Below, piece by piece: positions 18,898 to 27,046 of a DNA stretch of 64,000 nt. A program made the translations under genes and the position numbers. The stretch is from Bacteroidota bacterium (GTDB lineage Bacteria > Bacteroidota > Bacteroidia > AKYH767-A > OLB10). Numbering within the stretch: the first letter of the stretch is position 1; every line of letters begins with the position of its first letter. The DNA is taken from assembly GCA_016709725.1 (NCBI GenBank), contig JADJMG010000001.1, positions 62,001-126,000 of the forward strand, read 5' to 3'. The notes beneath the pieces were generated by a model, which was not told where the DNA came from, ran no database searches, and was given only the letters and a program-made list of their open reading frames with translations.

Positions 18898-20227
18898 ACC
18901 TGCAGAAACAATGAGTACTACTGGAGGAAGTTTTGAAATTACAGGAGGCATTAAGCTCAGTGGTACCATCGAGCCACAAGGAGCAAAAAACGAAGCTTTA
19001 CAAATTCTTTGTGCTGTTCTTCTTACTCCTGAAACCTGTATCATTGAAAACGTTCCTGAAATTAGGGATGTCATTAAACTCATCGAATTATTACAAAAGA
19101 TGGGCGTTCAGAGTGAACGTCTAGCTCCAAATACCTATTCTTTTAACGCGAGTAATATCAATCTAGATTATCTCGAAACAAAGGAGTTTGCGAAATTAGG
19201 CTCAGGACTTCGTGGATCCATCATGATTATTGGTCCGCTGTTGGCACGTTTTGGTAAAGCCGCGATTCCTCGTCCAGGAGGTGATAAAATTGGTCGACGT
19301 CGATTGGATACGCATTTCATTGGGTTCCAAAATTTAGGTGCTAAATTCAACTTTGATAGCAACGAAAATTTCTATCGTGTCGATGCACAACATTTGAAAG
19401 GCACCTACATGTTATTGGATGAAGCATCAGTAACTGGTACTGCAAATATTGTAATGGCCGCTGTGATGGCAGAGGGAATTACCTCCATTTACAACGCAGC
19501 GTGCGAACCTTACTTGCAACAGCTTTGCAAGATGCTCAATCAAATGGGCGCAAAAATTTCAGGGATCGGTTCCAATTTACTTACGATAGAAGGCGTAAAA
19601 TCCTTGAAAGGAACTCGTCACCGTATCCTTCCTGATATGATTGAGGTGGGTTCATTCATCGGCTTAGCAGCGATGACACAAAGTGAGCTGACCATTAAAA
19701 ATGTAGGATTAGCACATCTCGGCATAATTCCAAGTACATTCCAACGATTAGGAATAAAAATGGAATTTAGAGGAGATGATATTTACATTCCCGCTCAAGA
19801 AATGTATGAGATCGATACTTTTATTGATGGATCCATTCTTACCATTGCCGATCAGATTTGGCCTGGATTTACTCCTGACTTACTCAGTGTTATTTTGGTG
19901 ACCGCGACTCAAGCGAGCGGAACCATCTTAGTGCATCAAAAAATGTTTGAGAGCAGATTATTCTTCGTCGATAAATTAATTGACATGGGCGCACAAATTA
20001 TTTTATGTGATCCGCATCGAGCGACCGTGATTGGATTAGCCAGAAAACATCCGCTGAAAGGAATTCAAATGACATCGCCTGATATACGTGCAGGAGTAGC
20101 TTTGTTGATAGCCGCGATGAGTGCAAAAGGTAAAAGTATAATTCATAATATTGAACAAATAGACAGAGGATACGAGCGCATCGACGAAAGGTTAAATGCC
20201 TTGGGAGCACAGATCCGGAGAATTTAA
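18872..20227 (+). CDS. murA: UDP-N-acetylglucosamine 1-carboxyvinyltransferase, Asp-type loop
   Basis: First committed step of peptidoglycan synthesis: adds enolpyruvate from PEP to UDP-GlcNAc. It has 451 residues from the ATG at 18872; the longer frame from 18815 runs through DUF4290. Family motifs: GAKNEALQILCA near 37-48, LGSGLRGSIMIIGPLLARFG, and the mobile loop RPGGDKIGRRRLDTH at about 134-148. The loop residue that is Cys115 in E. coli MurA is Asp here (Asp138, codon 19283-19285). Asp at this site is known to retain activity and to make MurA insensitive to fosfomycin. The gene is intact and follows DUF4290 with a 26-base overlap. Confidence 0.95.
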   Translation: MADIVAENKPAETMSTTGGSFEITGGIKLSGTIEPQGAKNEALQILCAVLLTPETCIIENVPEIRDVIKLIELLQKMGVQSERLAPNTYSFNASNINLDYLETKEFAKLGSGLRGSIMIIGPLLARFGKAAIPRPGGDKIGRRRLDTHFIGFQNLGAKFNFDSNENFYRVDAQHLKGTYMLLDEASVTGTANIVMAAVMAEGITSIYNAACEPYLQQLCKMLNQMGAKISGIGSNLLTIEGVKSLKGTRHRILPDMIEVGSFIGLAAMTQSELTIKNVGLAHLGIIPSTFQRLGIKMEFRGDDIYIPAQEMYEIDTFIDGSILTIADQIWPGFTPDLLSVILVTATQASGTILVHQKMFESRLFFVDKLIDMGAQIILCDPHRATVIGLARKHPLKGIQMTSPDIRAGVALLIAAMSAKGKSIIHNIEQIDRGYERIDERLNALGAQIRRI

Positions 20228-20280
20228 ATTGGCGAATTGGTGGATTGGTAAGTTAGTAGATTTGTGAGTTGTGAAAAGCC

Positions 20281-20399
20281 AGAAGCTAGAAGCTAGAAGC
20301 TAGAAGCTAGAAGCTAGAAGCTAGAAGCTAGAAGCTAGAAGCTAGAAGCTAGAAGCTAGAAGCTAGAAGCTAGAAGCTAGAAGCCAGAAGCCAGAAGCT
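20281..20399. repeat. Heptamer tandem repeat (AGAAGCT) x17
   Basis: Seventeen back-to-back copies of AGAAGCT; copies 15 and 16 read AGAAGCC, all others are identical. A partial unit (AGCC) precedes it. The near-perfect identity points to recent slippage-driven growth. It lies about 80 bases upstream of the TATTTTTG box of the next gene, outside coding sequence. Confidence 0.95.
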
Positions 20400-20481
20400 A
20401 ATAAAAGTTGCTAAAAATTAAATTAGACCTTAAATTCTATATAAACTACAATTATTACTCCCCTTACTCAAGTCTTGGTAT

Positions 20482-20489
20482 TATTTTTG
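20482..20489 (+). promoter_or_regulatory. -7 promoter box TATTTTTG for the TlpA-like gene
   Basis: Exact TAnnTTTG match 39 bases before the ATG at 20529; no well-spaced -33 TTG was found. Confidence 0.45.
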
Positions 20490-20528
20490 CCTAGAGCAGG
20501 ATTCTTATAAAAAAACATCTTAAACTAT

Positions 20529-21083
20529 ATGAAAAAATTAGCAATTGCATTAGGAATCAGTGGGTTTATCGCACTTTCCGTATTTACTTTATGTTCGTTC
20601 AATAAGAATCCACAAGCCAATACGGGTACTGCGGTGGGTAATAAAGCCATCGATTTGGTATTTACGAGTCCAGAAGGAAAAACAATCGCGCTTAGTTCTT
20701 TAAAAGGTAAAATGGTTCTTTTGGATTTCTGGGCAAGCTGGTGCGGCCCCTGTCGCATGGAAAACCCACACGTGGTAGCTGCTTATCACAAGTACAAAGA
20801 CCAAAAATTTAAGAATGCGAAAGGCTTTACTGTCTATAGTTTAAGCCTCGATCAAAATAAAGAAGCATGGATGAAAGCCATTGCAAAGGATCAACTTGAA
20901 TGGCCTAACCACGTAAGTGATTTAGGCGGATGGCAGTCAAAAGGTGCAGCGATGTACGGTGTGAACTCTATTCCTGCTAGTTTTTTAATTGACGGAAATG
21001 GCGTTATTGTAGCGAAAGGATTACGTGGTGCAAGTTTAGAATCTGCGCTTGATTCCTACCTAGCTAAATCAACTAAAAAATAA
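20529..21083 (+). CDS. TlpA/ResA-type thioredoxin
   Basis: Membrane-anchored or exported thiol-disulfide oxidoreductase of 184 residues. An N-terminal hydrophobic segment (ALGISGFIALSVFTLCSF) is followed by an AhpC/TSA-like fold with GKMVLLDFWASWCGPCRMENPH (active site WCGPC at about 74-78), LSLDQNKEAWMKAI, and the cis-Pro strand NSIPASFLIDGNG. The Cys at residue 22 could be a lipobox (VFTLC), making it a lipoprotein. Such proteins keep periplasmic cysteines reduced, for example for cytochrome maturation; the partner is not identifiable here. A rho-independent terminator follows. Confidence 0.85.
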   Translation: MKKLAIALGISGFIALSVFTLCSFNKNPQANTGTAVGNKAIDLVFTSPEGKTIALSSLKGKMVLLDFWASWCGPCRMENPHVVAAYHKYKDQKFKNAKGFTVYSLSLDQNKEAWMKAIAKDQLEWPNHVSDLGGWQSKGAAMYGVNSIPASFLIDGNGVIVAKGLRGASLESALDSYLAKSTKK

Positions 21084-21127
21084 TAGTCCTTTATTTATTT
21101 TATTAGTCCATTCAAATCAAATTTAAG

Positions 21128-21151
21128 AAGCCCCAAAACGGGGCTTTTTTT
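21128..21151 (+). terminator. Rho-independent terminator after the TlpA-like gene
   Basis: AAGCCCC (21128-21134), loop AAAAC, GGGGCTT (21140-21146), followed by a run of T to 21151. It is a textbook intrinsic terminator 45 bases after the stop. Confidence 0.9.
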
Positions 21152-21167
21152 ATGGAAAAATCTGCCT

Positions 21168-21354
21168 TCGACATGCTCCCTTCGACAGGCTCAGTGAACT
21201 CAGGCAGCAGAGTTGGCTGAGGCTCTCGAAGCCAACAAAAAGCTCCCTTCGACAGGCTCCCTTCGACAAGCTCCCTTCGACAGGCTCAGGGAACTCAGGG
21301 AGCAGGGTTGGCTGAGGCTGCCATCGACAAGCTCAGGCAGCTCTCGAAGCCAAC
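21168..21354. repeat. Composite CCTTCGACA-type intergenic repeat with hairpins
   Basis: The word CCCTTCGACA(G/A)GCTC occurs four times, with diverged versions at both ends, and two larger copies share CAGGCTCAG(T/G)GAACTCAGG, then GTTGGCTGAG and CTCGAAGCCAAC. GTTGGCT pairs with AGCCAAC in each (21212-21236; 21307-21354), forming hairpins. The second copy carries an extra 21-base insert with another CGACAAGCTCAGG word. It is a mobile-looking, REP-like intergenic element, G+C-rich compared with its surroundings. Confidence 0.8.
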
Positions 21355-21417
21355 TTTACTCACAATTCCCTCTAGATAACTATTGCTGACAAACTGTCCA
21401 GATTAATCTGATGGCAG

Positions 21418-21425
21418 TATTTTTG
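21418..21425 (+). promoter_or_regulatory. -7 promoter box TATTTTTG for grpE-dnaJ
   Basis: Exact TAnnTTTG match 54 bases before the ATG at 21480. The in-frame ATG at 21411 lies upstream of this box and so cannot be the start of a transcript made from it. Confidence 0.5.
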
Positions 21426-21479
21426 AACCGCCGAGAAAAAATCATAAAATCATTCATTATTTTATTCAAGAAAGAGTCG

Positions 21480-22034
21480 ATGAGCCAAGAAAAGGAAATA
21501 AAGCCAGAGAATATTGAAAACCTGGTTGAAGAAGAAATATTACGTTCGTCAGAAGCAGAAGCGGCTGAGCAAAAGCCAATTGAGGAAGATCCTTTAGCGA
21601 AGCTGGAGAAAGAGATTGCAGAATTGAAAGATCATCATTTACGCCAATATGCCGATTTCGAGAACTATAAACGCCGATCGATGAAGGAAAGGGTGGAGAT
21701 GATTAAGTCGGCTGGGTCTGACATAATTTCCTCTCTATTACCCGTACTGGATGATTTTGACAGAGCGTTGAAAGCAATGACTTCGGATGTGGATGCATCC
21801 AACCGTGAAGGGATTATTTTAATTCAACAAAAGTTAATGGCCACGCTTGAGCAACGCGGATTAAAGCCTATGGAATCCATCGGAAAAGAATTTGATGTGG
21901 AATTGCATGAAGCCATTACAAAGATTCCTACGGAAGATGAAAACATGAAAGATAAAGTAATTGATGAAGTAGAGAAAGGCTATTGGTTAAACGAAAAAGT
22001 TATTCGTTACGCAAAAGTTGTCGTTGGCTGTTAA
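21480..22034 (+). CDS. grpE: GrpE nucleotide exchange factor
   Basis: Releases ADP from DnaK in the Hsp70 cycle. From the ATG at 21480 it has 184 residues: an acidic, disordered N-terminus, a long coiled coil (LAKLEKEIAELKDHHLRQYADFENYKRR) with the family motif, then VLDDFDRALKAM, GLKPMESIGKEFDVELHEAI and the terminal YWLNEKVIRYAKVVVG. It precedes dnaJ by 88 bases in the same direction, the usual pair; dnaK is not in the window. No heat-shock operator (CIRCE) is visible upstream. Confidence 0.95.
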   Translation: MSQEKEIKPENIENLVEEEILRSSEAEAAEQKPIEEDPLAKLEKEIAELKDHHLRQYADFENYKRRSMKERVEMIKSAGSDIISSLLPVLDDFDRALKAMTSDVDASNREGIILIQQKLMATLEQRGLKPMESIGKEFDVELHEAITKIPTEDENMKDKVIDEVEKGYWLNEKVIRYAKVVVGC

Positions 22035-22122
22035 ACCCATCAAAATAAAAAAATAGAATTTAGATCTAGTGCTGATGAATTAATTTTTAAATAAAAATCA
22101 TCCGCACTAAAAATAATATTGC

Positions 22123-23259
22123 ATGTCAAAGAGAGATTATTACGAAGTATTAGGAGTTGCTAAAGGCGCTACAGAGGCTGAAATAAAAAAGGCGTATCGT
22201 CAGATGGCTTTGAAATTCCATCCCGATAAAAATCCAGGTGATAAATCATCGGAAGATAAATTCAAGGAAGCAGCCGAAGCCTATGAAGTGTTAAGTAACC
22301 CTGAGAAAAAAACACGCTACGATCAATTTGGACATGGTGGTTTGGGTGGTAACGGCGGATACGGTGGACAGAGCATGAACATGGAAGATATCTTCAGTCA
22401 GTTTGGAGATATTTTCGGAGGCGGAAATCCTTTTGAAAGTTTTTTTGGCGGCGGCGGCGGACAAGGTCGAGGTGGAAGAAGAACCGTTAACCGCGGAACG
22501 AATCTTAGAATAAAAGTAAAACTCACGCTCGAAGAAATTGCAAAAGGCGCTGAGAAAAAAATAAAAGTAAATAAATTAGTATCCTGTCAAACCTGCGGCG
22601 GATCGGGTGCACAAGCTGGCACCGGCGCATTTTCTACTTGTAACACGTGTAAGGGCAGCGGACAAATTCGCAGAGTAACGAACAGCTTTTTAGGACAGAT
22701 GCAAACCATCACTACTTGTCCTACCTGTCACGGAGAAGGACAAACCATTGCCAGCAAATGCAAAGGATGTACAGGTTCGGGTGTTCAGCAAGGCGAAGAA
22801 ATTATTAGTATTAATATTCCGGCAGGTGTTTCGGAAGGCATGCAATTATCGGTTAGCGGAAAAGGAAATGCTGCAGAGCGCGGAGGAATTCCAGGCGACT
22901 TATTAATTGTGGTAGAAGAAATTCCACATCCAAGTTTACAGCGTGATGGTGAACATTTAATTTATGATTTATACATATCTTTTGCAGATGCATCGTTGGG
23001 TTGTTCAGTGGAAGTTCCGACGATAGAAGGCAAAGCGAAAATTAAAATTGATCCAGGCACACAAGGTGGAAAAGTGCTGCGCTTAAAAGGTAAAGGTGTT
23101 CCTGCTTTAAATTCGTATGCAAAAGGAGATTTGTTAGTGAACATCAATGTATGGACACCGCAACAACTCAGCACCGAAGAAAAGAAAACGTTAGAAAAAC
23201 TCCGCGACGCCGAAAACTTCAAACCCAATCCAGGAAAAGGAGATAAGAGCTTTTTTTGA
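22123..23259 (+). CDS. dnaJ: DnaJ (Hsp40) co-chaperone
   Basis: Type I Hsp40 of 378 residues that delivers clients to DnaK and stimulates its ATPase. J domain at 1-70 with the HPD triad (FHPDKNPGD), Gly/Phe-rich region to about 125, four zinc-finger repeats CQTCGGSG, CNTCKGSG, CPTCHGEG, CKGCTGSG at about 158-225, and the substrate-binding C-terminal domains. All eight zinc cysteines are present. It is intact and follows grpE. Confidence 0.97.
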   Translation: MSKRDYYEVLGVAKGATEAEIKKAYRQMALKFHPDKNPGDKSSEDKFKEAAEAYEVLSNPEKKTRYDQFGHGGLGGNGGYGGQSMNMEDIFSQFGDIFGGGNPFESFFGGGGGQGRGGRRTVNRGTNLRIKVKLTLEEIAKGAEKKIKVNKLVSCQTCGGSGAQAGTGAFSTCNTCKGSGQIRRVTNSFLGQMQTITTCPTCHGEGQTIASKCKGCTGSGVQQGEEIISINIPAGVSEGMQLSVSGKGNAAERGGIPGDLLIVVEEIPHPSLQRDGEHLIYDLYISFADASLGCSVEVPTIEGKAKIKIDPGTQGGKVLRLKGKGVPALNSYAKGDLLVNINVWTPQQLSTEEKKTLEKLRDAENFKPNPGKGDKSFF

Positions 23260-23391
23260 GAGGATGAAGGAGTATTTTCATTAAGTTGTTGGATTTTAGA
23301 TTTTAGATGTTGGATGCTTCGCCCAGCAATTGAAAAGCAGTGAAATATTGCAAGGTTAGATGTTATGACTTAGCCTGAAATAGGCTATGCT

Positions 23392-23431
23392 CTCCGCTCT
23401 CCGAACTCCGAACTCCGCTCTCCGAACTCCC
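23392..23431. repeat. Heptamer tandem repeat (CTCCGNN) x5
   Basis: CTCCGCT, CTCCGAA, CTCCGAA, CTCCGCT, CTCCGAA, then CTCCC. It is a second 7-base array, at the end of the gap between dnaJ and the sulfotransferase gene and stopping 3 bases before the end of the latter. A TTGGATTTTAGATTTTAGATG run near 23288 is also repetitive. Confidence 0.8.
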
Positions 23432-23433
23432 AC

Positions 23434-24306
23434 TCACCTCCCCCATTCTTCGAATCGTTGTCCAATCAATTGAAACAATTTTTCGTTATGCGGTTGGTAG
23501 TAATCGAGTAACTTACGGCGAAGGGTATCCGACATTTTATCGTATTCACCGCCTGCATTAAACACTTTAAATTTTTCGGGTGCCCAAGGATTGAGTCCAA
23601 CAAAATTTACGACTTCTTTAAAATAAGGTGCAGGATTTTCATAAAATTTTTCGCTCTGAATGACCATAATTTGATCTTTAGGAAAATGCTGATACCAATT
23701 TTCCAATTGTTCAGCGTAACAACCTCTACGGATGTATGAAAAATATTTATGTTCGAAGCTAGAATAACTTGGATCATGGCGAAGGCGTTCTTCGTGACCA
23801 AAGATGCGCTCATCTTCGAGACGGATCGCTTCTTCAAAATCGGTGAGTGGCTCAATACCTAATCGCACTTGATTGTTAAAACTAGAGATCGCACGATCCA
23901 CAGGATTACGAAGCATGCAGATCATCTTTACGTTTGGTAGCAATGCCTTTACTCGCTGAGGAGATAAGGGATGCGCTAAATAATATGGTGATGACTCACC
24001 CGTAATACAATGTTGAGACAGCTCACGTTCTCTGCTTTCTAACTTTTGTTGCGTCGTGAAATGCGAACGATACCAATTCTCTCCTTTATGAAAATAGTAA
24101 TCGAAGTAATGAACTTCCTTTTTGAAACAGGAAAAAACGGCGGGGTGCAGTATTAAATAATTATACAGTGAAGTAGTGCCGCATTTTGCTGCCCCAATAA
24201 TTAAATACTCAGGTAAAATACGATTCGCACCGCTCCACAGTCGAAGTTTTTCCTCTCCTTTATAAAGGATTTGGTCAAGAAAGGAAGTCTTTTTTTTCGC
24301 TGACAT
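23434..24306 (-). CDS. Sulfotransferase domain protein
   Basis: Transfers sulfate from PAPS to an acceptor, probably a glycan or lipid. It has 290 residues. The 5'-phosphosulfate loop is IIGAAKCGTTSLYNYL (about 36-51), the 3'-phosphate region is CMLRNPVDRAISSF, and the KKEVHYFD segment before the catalytic area is typical of heparan-type and bacterial sulfotransferases. No signal peptide or membrane segment is seen, so it acts in the cytoplasm. The acceptor is unknown; no glycosyltransferases lie beside it. Downstream on the same strand there is only repeat DNA. Confidence 0.85.
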   Translation of the reverse strand: MSAKKKTSFLDQILYKGEEKLRLWSGANRILPEYLIIGAAKCGTTSLYNYLILHPAVFSCFKKEVHYFDYYFHKGENWYRSHFTTQQKLESRERELSQHCITGESSPYYLAHPLSPQRVKALLPNVKMICMLRNPVDRAISSFNNQVRLGIEPLTDFEEAIRLEDERIFGHEERLRHDPSYSSFEHKYFSYIRRGCYAEQLENWYQHFPKDQIMVIQSEKFYENPAPYFKEVVNFVGLNPWAPEKFKVFNAGGEYDKMSDTLRRKLLDYYQPHNEKLFQLIGQRFEEWGR

Positions 24307-24385
24307 TTCTAATTATTAAATCGTTTTAAGCGTTTAATTTTATCGAATTAATCTGACTAAAACTAAATTATTTTTTACTCTCCGA

Positions 24386-24981
24386 CTAATCGCGCACCCA
24401 ATTTTTATCCACAGAACTAATCAAGGAATAAACAACAGAATCATGAAACCTTCCTTTCGCAAAAAAATCATCTTTAAAATAACCTTCTCGAACGAAATGA
24501 TTTCGTTCCAAGATATTCAAAGAAGGTTGATTTAGGGGTGAAACATGTGCTTCGATCGAATGCAATTTCAGCTGATCAAATCCGTAATCAATGGATGCTT
24601 TCAGAGCCTCTGTCATCATTCCTTTCCTTGGAAATCGGTATGCAATAAATATCCAATTTCTCCTCGGTAATGTTCCTTCATCAGCCTCCAGATGCCGATA
24701 TGTCCAATCACTTTTTCTGGAACATGCTTTTCACAAATTACCCATGAAATTCCTTCGTTTTGATTGACCATATCTTCAATCTTTTTAATAAAATCAAAAG
24801 CTTCTGCTTTTTCTGTGATGAGTGGACGCAAAGAATTCTTATTGATGATGGGATCCGATCTTAAAATAAAAATTTCTTCGATATCATCAACATGAATACG
24901 ACGCATTAAGAGTCGTTCGGTTTCAATGACTGGGAAAGGATTAAAATTAGGAGTGAGCATAATTGTTTGGTGCAAGATCAA
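24386..24981 (-). CDS. GNAT-family acetyltransferase, RimJ/RimL type (one frame break)
   Basis: N-acetyltransferase of about 198 residues with one base restored. The first part has IETERLLMRRIHVDDIEEIF and VIGHIGIWRLMKEHYRGEIGYLLH; the second has MMTEALKASIDYGFDQLKLHSIEAHV, NQPSLNILERNHFVREGYF, the usual RimJ/RimL layout with the acetyl-CoA site at the QGKG-type junction. The break is in GGAAAGGAATG near 24616-24622: another G gives FQGKGMMTEA. Either ATG at 24981 or the one seven codons later could be used. The substrate (ribosomal protein, amino acid or antibiotic) cannot be read. Confidence 0.82.
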
Positions 24982-25131
24982 TTCAAGGGTTTGAGATTCT
25001 TGATCTACCGAACAAAAGTATTGAATCTAATCTTTCCATCCATTCAAGTATACGTTATCACGATAGCTCGGATTCTATTAATCTTCAAATCGCAAAGCCT
25101 AGCCATGCTTCTTTCAAACAATAAATTTCAC

Positions 25132-25139
25132 TACCTTTG
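25132..25139 (+). promoter_or_regulatory. -7 promoter box TACCTTTG for cdd
   Basis: Exact TAnnTTTG match, 16 bases before the ATG at 25156. Confidence 0.5.
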
Positions 25140-25155
25140 AGTTCAATATCACAAC

Positions 25156-25650
25156 ATGAAAAAAATAGTTCTCCAAAGTCATTTCGATCATTTTGAAAAT
25201 CTTGCTGAATTACCGACAGCAGATCAACTGTTGATGGTAGAAGCACAGAAAGCAGCGGACGATGCTTATGCTCCTTACTCAAAATTTCATGTGGGTGCTG
25301 CGGTCATGTTAGAGAATGGTGTGGTGGTGAGAGGAAGCAATCAAGAAAATGCAGCGTACCCCAGCGGATTATGTGCCGAACGCGTTGCACTTTTTGCTGC
25401 CGGTGCTCAGCATCCCGGAATAAAAATTATTGCGATTGCAATTTCAGCGTATCCTGAAGGCAAAAAACAACTTTCGGTGCCCATTAGTCCGTGTGGAAAT
25501 TGCCGACAAGTCATGTCAGAATATGAACTGCGTTATGATCATAAAATTCGAGTGATCATGGAAGGTGGCAATGGAACTTTTATCGCTTCTGAGAACGTTG
25601 TGCAGTTCCTTCCTTATGTTTTTAGTGGGAGTGTATTGAAGAAAAACTAA
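25156..25650 (+). CDS. cdd: Cytidine deaminase
   Basis: Pyrimidine salvage enzyme: hydrolyses cytidine or deoxycytidine to uridine or deoxyuridine. It has 164 residues, a little longer than the 130-residue tetrameric type because of an N-terminal extension. Zinc and catalytic residues are seen in CAERVALFAAG (Cys, and Glu as proton carrier) and PCGNCRQVMSEY (two Cys), with the substrate strand APYSKFHVGAAV. It is a single-gene unit with its own promoter; pdhA follows 177 bases later. Confidence 0.93.
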   Translation: MKKIVLQSHFDHFENLAELPTADQLLMVEAQKAADDAYAPYSKFHVGAAVMLENGVVVRGSNQENAAYPSGLCAERVALFAAGAQHPGIKIIAIAISAYPEGKKQLSVPISPCGNCRQVMSEYELRYDHKIRVIMEGGNGTFIASENVVQFLPYVFSGSVLKKN

Positions 25651-25814
25651 TATTTCAGGTCGTGTTTTTAATTGTAGCTTGTAGGTAATCATTTATTAAT
25701 CACCCATCAAGGCGAGTCTACTAATTTAACTATCAAATAATTACAGTATTATTCGTTGAATCAATCTGCGACCATTTCAATTATTTAAAAGTGGGAAATA
25801 ACATGGCTTTCGCC

Positions 25815-25822
25815 TATTTTTG
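25815..25822 (+). promoter_or_regulatory. -7 promoter box TATTTTTG, start codon 5 bases away
   Basis: Exact TAnnTTTG match; TAGCT then the pdhA ATG at 25828. A leaderless transcript is predicted. Note the shared TAGC with the uvrD promoter. Confidence 0.6.
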
Positions 25823-25827
25823 TAGCT

Positions 25828-26844
25828 ATGGAAACAGTGACTAAGTCGAAGAAGAAGAAAACTACTTACGCAAAAGAGCAATATGTTCAGTGGTACGAAA
25901 GCATGCAATTGATGCGTCGTTTTGAAGAGCGTGCTGGACAATTGTATGGTATGCAAAAGATCAAAGGATTTTGCCATCTATATATAGGTCAGGAAGCCGT
26001 AGTTGCCGGTGCGATGAGTGTTTTGAAACCCGAAGATTCCATGATCACGGCTTATCGCGATCATGCGCATGCCATTGCGAAAGGAATTACTCCTCGTGCT
26101 GTGATGGCGGAGTTGTATGGAAAGATCACAGGTTGTTCGAAAGGAAAAGGCGGATCGATGCATATGTTTTCGAAAGAGCATCGATTTTTCGGAGGACATG
26201 GAATTGTAGGTGCACAAATTCCACTAGGTGCAGGAATTGCATTTGCTGAAAAATATAATAACACAGGAAATTTATGTGTTTGTTATTTTGGAGATGGTGC
26301 GGTGCGTCAAGGTGCATTGCACGAAGCATTCAACATGGCGATGCTTTGGGAATTACCTGTGATCTTCGTAGTAGAAAACAATGCGTATGCGATGGGAACT
26401 TCTGTTGAAAGAACATCGAACGTACACGACTTACATAAAATCGGATTGGCGTATGATATGCCATCTTTTGCAGTAGATGGAATGGATGTAGAGGCCGTGC
26501 ACGAAGCGATGGAGAGTGCAGCAAAACATGCAAGAACGAAAGGTCCAGTTTACTTAGAGATGAAAACGTATCGTTACCGCGGACATTCGATGAGTGATCC
26601 TGCCAAATACCGTACGAAGGAAGAAGTAGAAAGTTATAAAGCACAAGATCCGGTTGAAATTGTAGAAGAAATTTTAATCAGCAATAAAATGCTCACAGAA
26701 GCAGATATTGAAAAGATCAACGAGCGCATCAACGAAGTAGTAGAAGATAGCGTTACTTTCGCAGAATCATCCCCGTATCCAGATCCGAGTGAATTGTTTA
26801 AGGATGTTTATGTGCAGGAAGATTATCCGTATATCACGGAATAA
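25828..26844 (+). CDS. pdhA: Pyruvate dehydrogenase E1 component, alpha subunit
   Basis: Thiamine-diphosphate E1 alpha chain of 338 residues, which decarboxylates pyruvate and reductively acetylates the lipoyl group of E2. Motifs: QLMRRFEERAGQLYG, GFCHLYIGQEAV, the ThDP motif GDGAVRQGALHEAFNMA(M) with ENNAYAMGTS, and the phosphorylation-loop region YRYRGHSMSDPAKYR. It is intact. pdhC follows after 202 bases of repeat-rich DNA; the E1 beta gene is not beside it, so E1 beta and E3 must be encoded elsewhere. Confidence 0.95.
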   Translation: METVTKSKKKKTTYAKEQYVQWYESMQLMRRFEERAGQLYGMQKIKGFCHLYIGQEAVVAGAMSVLKPEDSMITAYRDHAHAIAKGITPRAVMAELYGKITGCSKGKGGSMHMFSKEHRFFGGHGIVGAQIPLGAGIAFAEKYNNTGNLCVCYFGDGAVRQGALHEAFNMAMLWELPVIFVVENNAYAMGTSVERTSNVHDLHKIGLAYDMPSFAVDGMDVEAVHEAMESAAKHARTKGPVYLEMKTYRYRGHSMSDPAKYRTKEEVESYKAQDPVEIVEEILISNKMLTEADIEKINERINEVVEDSVTFAESSPYPDPSELFKDVYVQEDYPYITE

Positions 26845-26878
26845 TTCAGAATTAAGAATTCAAAAGAATAGAATGCAG

Positions 26879-27038
26879 AATTAAGAATGCAGAATTAAGA
26901 ATTCAGAATTATTATGAATTTCTAATCATGACATTATTCCTTCACCAATAAAAGATAAATTTAATAAGAAATAGAAATTAGCAGAGAAGATTAAGTATTG
27001 AATTCCAATTCTGAATTCTTAATTCTGCATTCTGAATT
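26879..27038. repeat. Inverted repeat between pdhA and pdhC (GAATTC-rich arms)
   Basis: A 32-base arm at 26879-26910 is the reverse complement of 27007-27038 with one mismatch, around a 96-base A/T-rich core. The arms consist of 7-base words (AGAATTA, AGAATGC, AGAATTC). The core has no coding potential. The same words occur near 44.7 and 48.1-48.3 kb. In RNA this would fold into a long stem between the two pdh genes. A MITE-like origin is possible. Confidence 0.8.
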
Positions 27039-27046
27039 AAAAAAAG

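Larger units (their letters stand above)
20228..20528. other. Intergenic region with heptamer array and tlpA promoter
   Basis: Between murA and the TlpA-like gene lie the 17-copy AGAAGCT array (20281-20399) and a promoter box at 20482-20489. No open frame or RNA gene is seen. Confidence 0.6.

Noticed and set aside
20281..20399. CRISPR array
   Set aside because: The units are 7 bases with no spacers; it is a simple tandem repeat. No other CRISPR-like layout or cas gene is present.
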